From NCBI GenBank assembly GCA_029778515.1, contig JAKOQD010000172.1:1-11171 (forward strand): 11,171 nt of DNA. Direction: 5' to 3'. The notes under the pieces are model-generated. The model saw nothing but the letters and a program-made list of their open reading frames with translations, was not told the origin of the DNA and did no database searches. Each line of letters opens with the position of its first letter. The first letter of the stretch is position 1. Origin of the DNA: Actinomycetes bacterium. Its GTDB lineage: Bacteria; Actinomycetota; Actinomycetes; Propionibacteriales; Propionibacteriaceae. A program made the translations under genes and the position numbers. Positions 9,487 through 11,171 of the stretch are shown piece by piece.

Positions 9487-10305
9487 CTAGTCCGTGGTCA
9501 CGAAGTCGATCAGCCGCTCGACCTCGCGGGGCAGGGCTGGATCGAGGTCGTGCCAGTCGCGGACGCGTCCGAGAATCCACTGCCAGGTGGCTGCGATGTC
9601 GGCCTGGCTGCGTACCGGCCGGCCGAGCGCGGTGCTGATTCCGGTCTTCCAGTCCACCCGCCGGGACACCTGCGGCCAAGCGTCGAGCCCGACCCGTTGG
9701 GGCAACACGGCCTGCCAGATGTCGATGAATGGATGCCCGGTAACCAGCACGTGCGCCGAATCGAGACCGGCCACGATCCGGGACTCCTTGGTGCCGGCGA
9801 CCAGGTGATCGACCAGGACGCCCAGTCGCCGGCCGGGACCCGGCTGGAACTCAGCGACGATGCTGACCAGATCGTCGATGCCGCCGAGGTACTCGACCAC
9901 TACCCCGACATGGCGCAGATCGTCGCCCCAGATCTTCTCGACCAGCTCTGCGTCGTGCCGGCCCTCGACGTAGATCCGCGATTCCAGGGCCACTTTGGCA
10001 GCCGAGGGTACACCGATCCGCGAACCGGACGCGGTGTGCGTCGGCTGGTTGCGCGGCACCGGCTTGGGCGCCACCAGGCTGACCGGCTTGCCGTCCAGCC
10101 AGAAGCCCGGCCCGAACGGAAAGCTGCGGCGCTTACCGAGCCGGTCCTCCAGCACCACCAGCCCGTTCTCCCAGCGCACGATCGCGCCACAGAAGCCGGA
10201 CGTGGGGTCTTCCACCACCAGGCCGACCGCGACCGGAGTCTCCGCCGAAACGGGCTTGCCCGCCCGCTGCCAGCCGGGCTGCAACACATCCTCGGAATAA
10301 CGCAC
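9487..10305 (-). CDS. DUF3097 domain-containing protein with Toprim-like motif
   Basis: This 272-residue protein belongs to the actinobacterial DUF3097 family, which has no established function. The N-terminal part (about 20-85) is rich in beta strands and contains the family pattern VVEDPTSGFCGAIVRWENG and LVVLEDRLGKRRSFPFGPGF. The second half begins SRIYVEGRHDAELVEKIWGDDLR (109-131), then GVVVEYLGGIDDL and LGVLVDHLVAGTKES (161-175). The order VEGxxDxxL, then a strand ending in VDH, resembles a Toprim fold (Glu114, Asp166), but this is my inference. The start is GTG at 10305, preceded by TAAGGTGACCGG. That stretch can be read as a Shine-Dalgarno (AAGGTG) or as a TANNNT box 6 nt before a leaderless start. 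No signal peptide or membrane segment is visible. It is the first gene after the palindromic 10386-10455 region. Confidence 0.88.
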   Translation of the reverse strand: MRYSEDVLQPGWQRAGKPVSAETPVAVGLVVEDPTSGFCGAIVRWENGLVVLEDRLGKRRSFPFGPGFWLDGKPVSLVAPKPVPRNQPTHTASGSRIGVPSAAKVALESRIYVEGRHDAELVEKIWGDDLRHVGVVVEYLGGIDDLVSIVAEFQPGPGRRLGVLVDHLVAGTKESRIVAGLDSAHVLVTGHPFIDIWQAVLPQRVGLDAWPQVSRRVDWKTGISTALGRPVRSQADIAATWQWILGRVRDWHDLDPALPREVERLIDFVTTD

Positions 10306-10311
10306 CCGGTC

Positions 10312-10317
10312 ACCTTA
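10312..10317 (-). promoter_or_regulatory. TAAGGT: ribosome binding site or -10 box of the DUF3097 gene
   Basis: On the minus strand TAAGGTG ends 5-6 nt before GTG 10305. As AAGGTG it is an acceptable Shine-Dalgarno. As TAAGGT it fits the TANNNT -10 pattern at leaderless spacing. The sequence alone does not decide which. Confidence 0.4.
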
Positions 10318-10385
10318 GGCACCCGACTCCCGCGGACGGGTCAGCCGCGCCGACGACACCGCGTCCCCGCCGAACCCCCGACCAT

Positions 10386-10455
10386 AAGTTGGCTCCTGAA
10401 TGGAACTCCCGCTCCCGAATGTTCGGGAGCGCGGATCCCATTCGGGAGCGAAGTT
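10386..10455. repeat. Nested concentric inverted repeats in an intergenic gap
   Basis: The inner dyad is perfect: CGCTCCCGAA (10410-10419), TG, TTCGGGAGCG (10422-10431). An outer dyad has GCTCCTGAATG (10392-10402) and CATTCGGGAGC (10439-10449). Their only mismatch is a possible G-U pair. Extending outwards (10386-10402 against 10439-10455) gives 14 of 17 matches. Both dyads share the centre between 10420 and 10421. The arms are therefore also direct repeats 19 nt apart, and the left inner arm could pair with either right arm. There is no T-run. The element lies 72 nt behind the LivF stop and about 80 nt before the DUF3097 start. Confidence 0.88.
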
Positions 10456-10511
10456 GCGTGGTCGGTGGGCGCGAGCCGCCGGCGGGCCAGCGCGGACGGT
10501 GGCCCGGTGGG

Positions 10512-10541
10512 TCAGTCGACGCCCGGCTAGTCGACGCCCAG
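10512..10541 (-). repeat. Tandem 15-bp duplication at the LivF stop codon
   Basis: On the minus strand CTGGGCGTCGACTAG (10541-10527) is followed at once by CCGGGCGTCGACTGA (10526-10512), with 12 of 15 positions identical. The first unit codes LGVD and the real stop TAG. The second repeats it in frame as PGVD and a second stop TGA. Confidence 0.8.
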
Positions 10542-11171
10542 GTAGGTGCGCTTGACCCGGTCGTCGCCGAGCAGGTTACGGCCGGAGTCGGAGAACATGA
10601 TCTGGCCGACTTCGAGCACGTAGCCGCGGTCGGCGAGCGAGAGCGCGGCCTGTGCGTTCTGCTCCACCAGCAGGATCGTCATGCCTTGCGACTGCAACTC
10701 CTTGATCGTCGCCATCACCCGCATGGTCATGATCGGCGACAACCCCATCGACGGCTCGTCGAGCATCAGCAGCTTGGGCTGGCTCATCAGCGCCCTGCCG
10801 ATCGCCAGCATCTGCTGCTCGCCGCCAGAGAACAGCCCCGCGGCCTCATTGCGTCGCTCCCCCAGCACCTCGAACATCTCGTACACGCGGGCCAGGTCGC
10901 GCTTCACGCCGTCGGCGTCCTTGCGCGAGTAGGCGCCGAGCTTCAGGTTCTCCTCGACGGTCATCTGCCGGAACAACCGCCGGCCCTCCGGTGAATGCGC
11001 GATGCCGCGTTCCACCACCTTGTGCGCGGGAATCCCGTCCAGCCGCTTGCCCTCGAACCAGATCTCACCCGACACGAGGGGGATCAGTCCGGAGATCGTC
11101 CGCAGCGTGGTCGACTTGCCCGCACCGTTGGTGCCGAGCAGCGTGACCACCTGGCCCTGTTCGACCGTGAA
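10527..11171 (-). CDS. livF: ABC transporter ATP-binding protein, LivF type (branched-chain amino acid uptake), 5' end off the window
   Basis: This is the ATPase subunit of a high-affinity importer of the branched-chain amino acid (or urea/amide) class, working at the inner face of the membrane with LivG, LivH, LivM and a binding protein. The frame is open from the right edge (FTVEQGQVVTLLGTNGAGKS) to TAG at 10527. That is 214 residues plus stop, so roughly 20 N-terminal residues lie outside (usual length about 235). Visible motifs are Walker A GTNGAGKST, AHSPEGRRLFRQMTVEENL (a LivF hallmark), the signature LFSGGEQQMLAIGRALM, Walker B LLMLDEPSMGLSP and TILLVEQNAQAAL, where LivF proteins carry the switch region. 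The partners should lie to the right of the window. UrtE-like proteins look similar, so the substrate is not fixed. The ATG at 11150 is internal and not the start. Confidence 0.92.
   Translation of the reverse strand, partial: FTVEQGQVVTLLGTNGAGKSTTLRTISGLIPLVSGEIWFEGKRLDGIPAHKVVERGIAHSPEGRRLFRQMTVEENLKLGAYSRKDADGVKRDLARVYEMFEVLGERRNEAAGLFSGGEQQMLAIGRALMSQPKLLMLDEPSMGLSPIMTMRVMATIKELQSQGMTILLVEQNAQAALSLADRGYVLEVGQIMFSDSGRNLLGDDRVKRTYLGVD

Noticed and set aside
10410..10431. LexA (SOS) box
   Set aside because: The actinobacterial SOS box needs CGAAC-N4-GTTCG. This dyad reads CCGAATGTTCGG with a different core and a longer GC stem, so it does not fit.
8938..10530. 530-codon open frame on the plus strand opposite hisN and DUF3097
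   Set aside because: Stops are rare in high-GC antisense frames. The minus-strand genes carry clear family motifs, and the plus-strand product is His/Arg/Pro-rich nonsense that also crosses the intergenic gap.

Overview
The window is a gene-dense, high-GC stretch of an actinobacterial chromosome. The evidence is the third-position G/C bias, the many GTG starts, actinobacterial families (DUF5709, DUF5302, DUF3097), an hrcA-dnaJ heat-shock operon headed by a CIRCE operator, and start codons only 6-8 nt behind TANNNT boxes. The gene content fits something like Propionibacteriales, but the sequence alone does not fix the family. There are no rRNA, tRNA, CRISPR, phage or IS features, and no gene-free stretch exceeds about 220 bases.

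Left part (1-2227): on the minus strand, a DUF5709 acidic protein overlaps the start of a proline iminopeptidase whose last residues run off the left edge. Divergent from them is a queuosine-precursor transporter of the YhhQ/QPTR family on the plus strand.

Centre (2267-7386): a compact minus-strand operon reads hrcA - dnaJ - rsmE - tgt - DUF3352 gene. Junctions are 3-nt gaps or short overlaps. HrcA represses at the CIRCE element (7405-7431), DnaJ is the Hsp40 co-chaperone, RsmE methylates U1498 of 16S rRNA, and Tgt inserts a queuosine precursor or queuine into tRNA. The last gene, a membrane-anchored DUF3352 protein, is split by a one-base frameshift near 2675. Tgt and the YhhQ-type transporter lie in convergent units and together suggest salvage of a queuosine precursor.

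Right part (7464-11171): an MBL-fold metallohydrolase (+) starts divergently from hrcA, with CIRCE where its -35 region would be. Then come, on the minus strand, a tiny DUF5302 protein, an inositol-monophosphatase/histidinol-phosphatase-type enzyme, a DUF3097 protein with a Toprim-like motif, and a LivF-type ABC ATPase cut by the right edge. The 221-bp gap between the last two holds a striking set of nested, concentric inverted repeats. The LivF stop region is duplicated in tandem.

Most of the window is ordinary housekeeping sequence. I do not see a new defence or mobile system. The points most worth a second look are the nested palindrome at 10386-10455, the frameshifted DUF3352 gene, the altered Tgt substrate-pocket motif, and the shared CIRCE control region.
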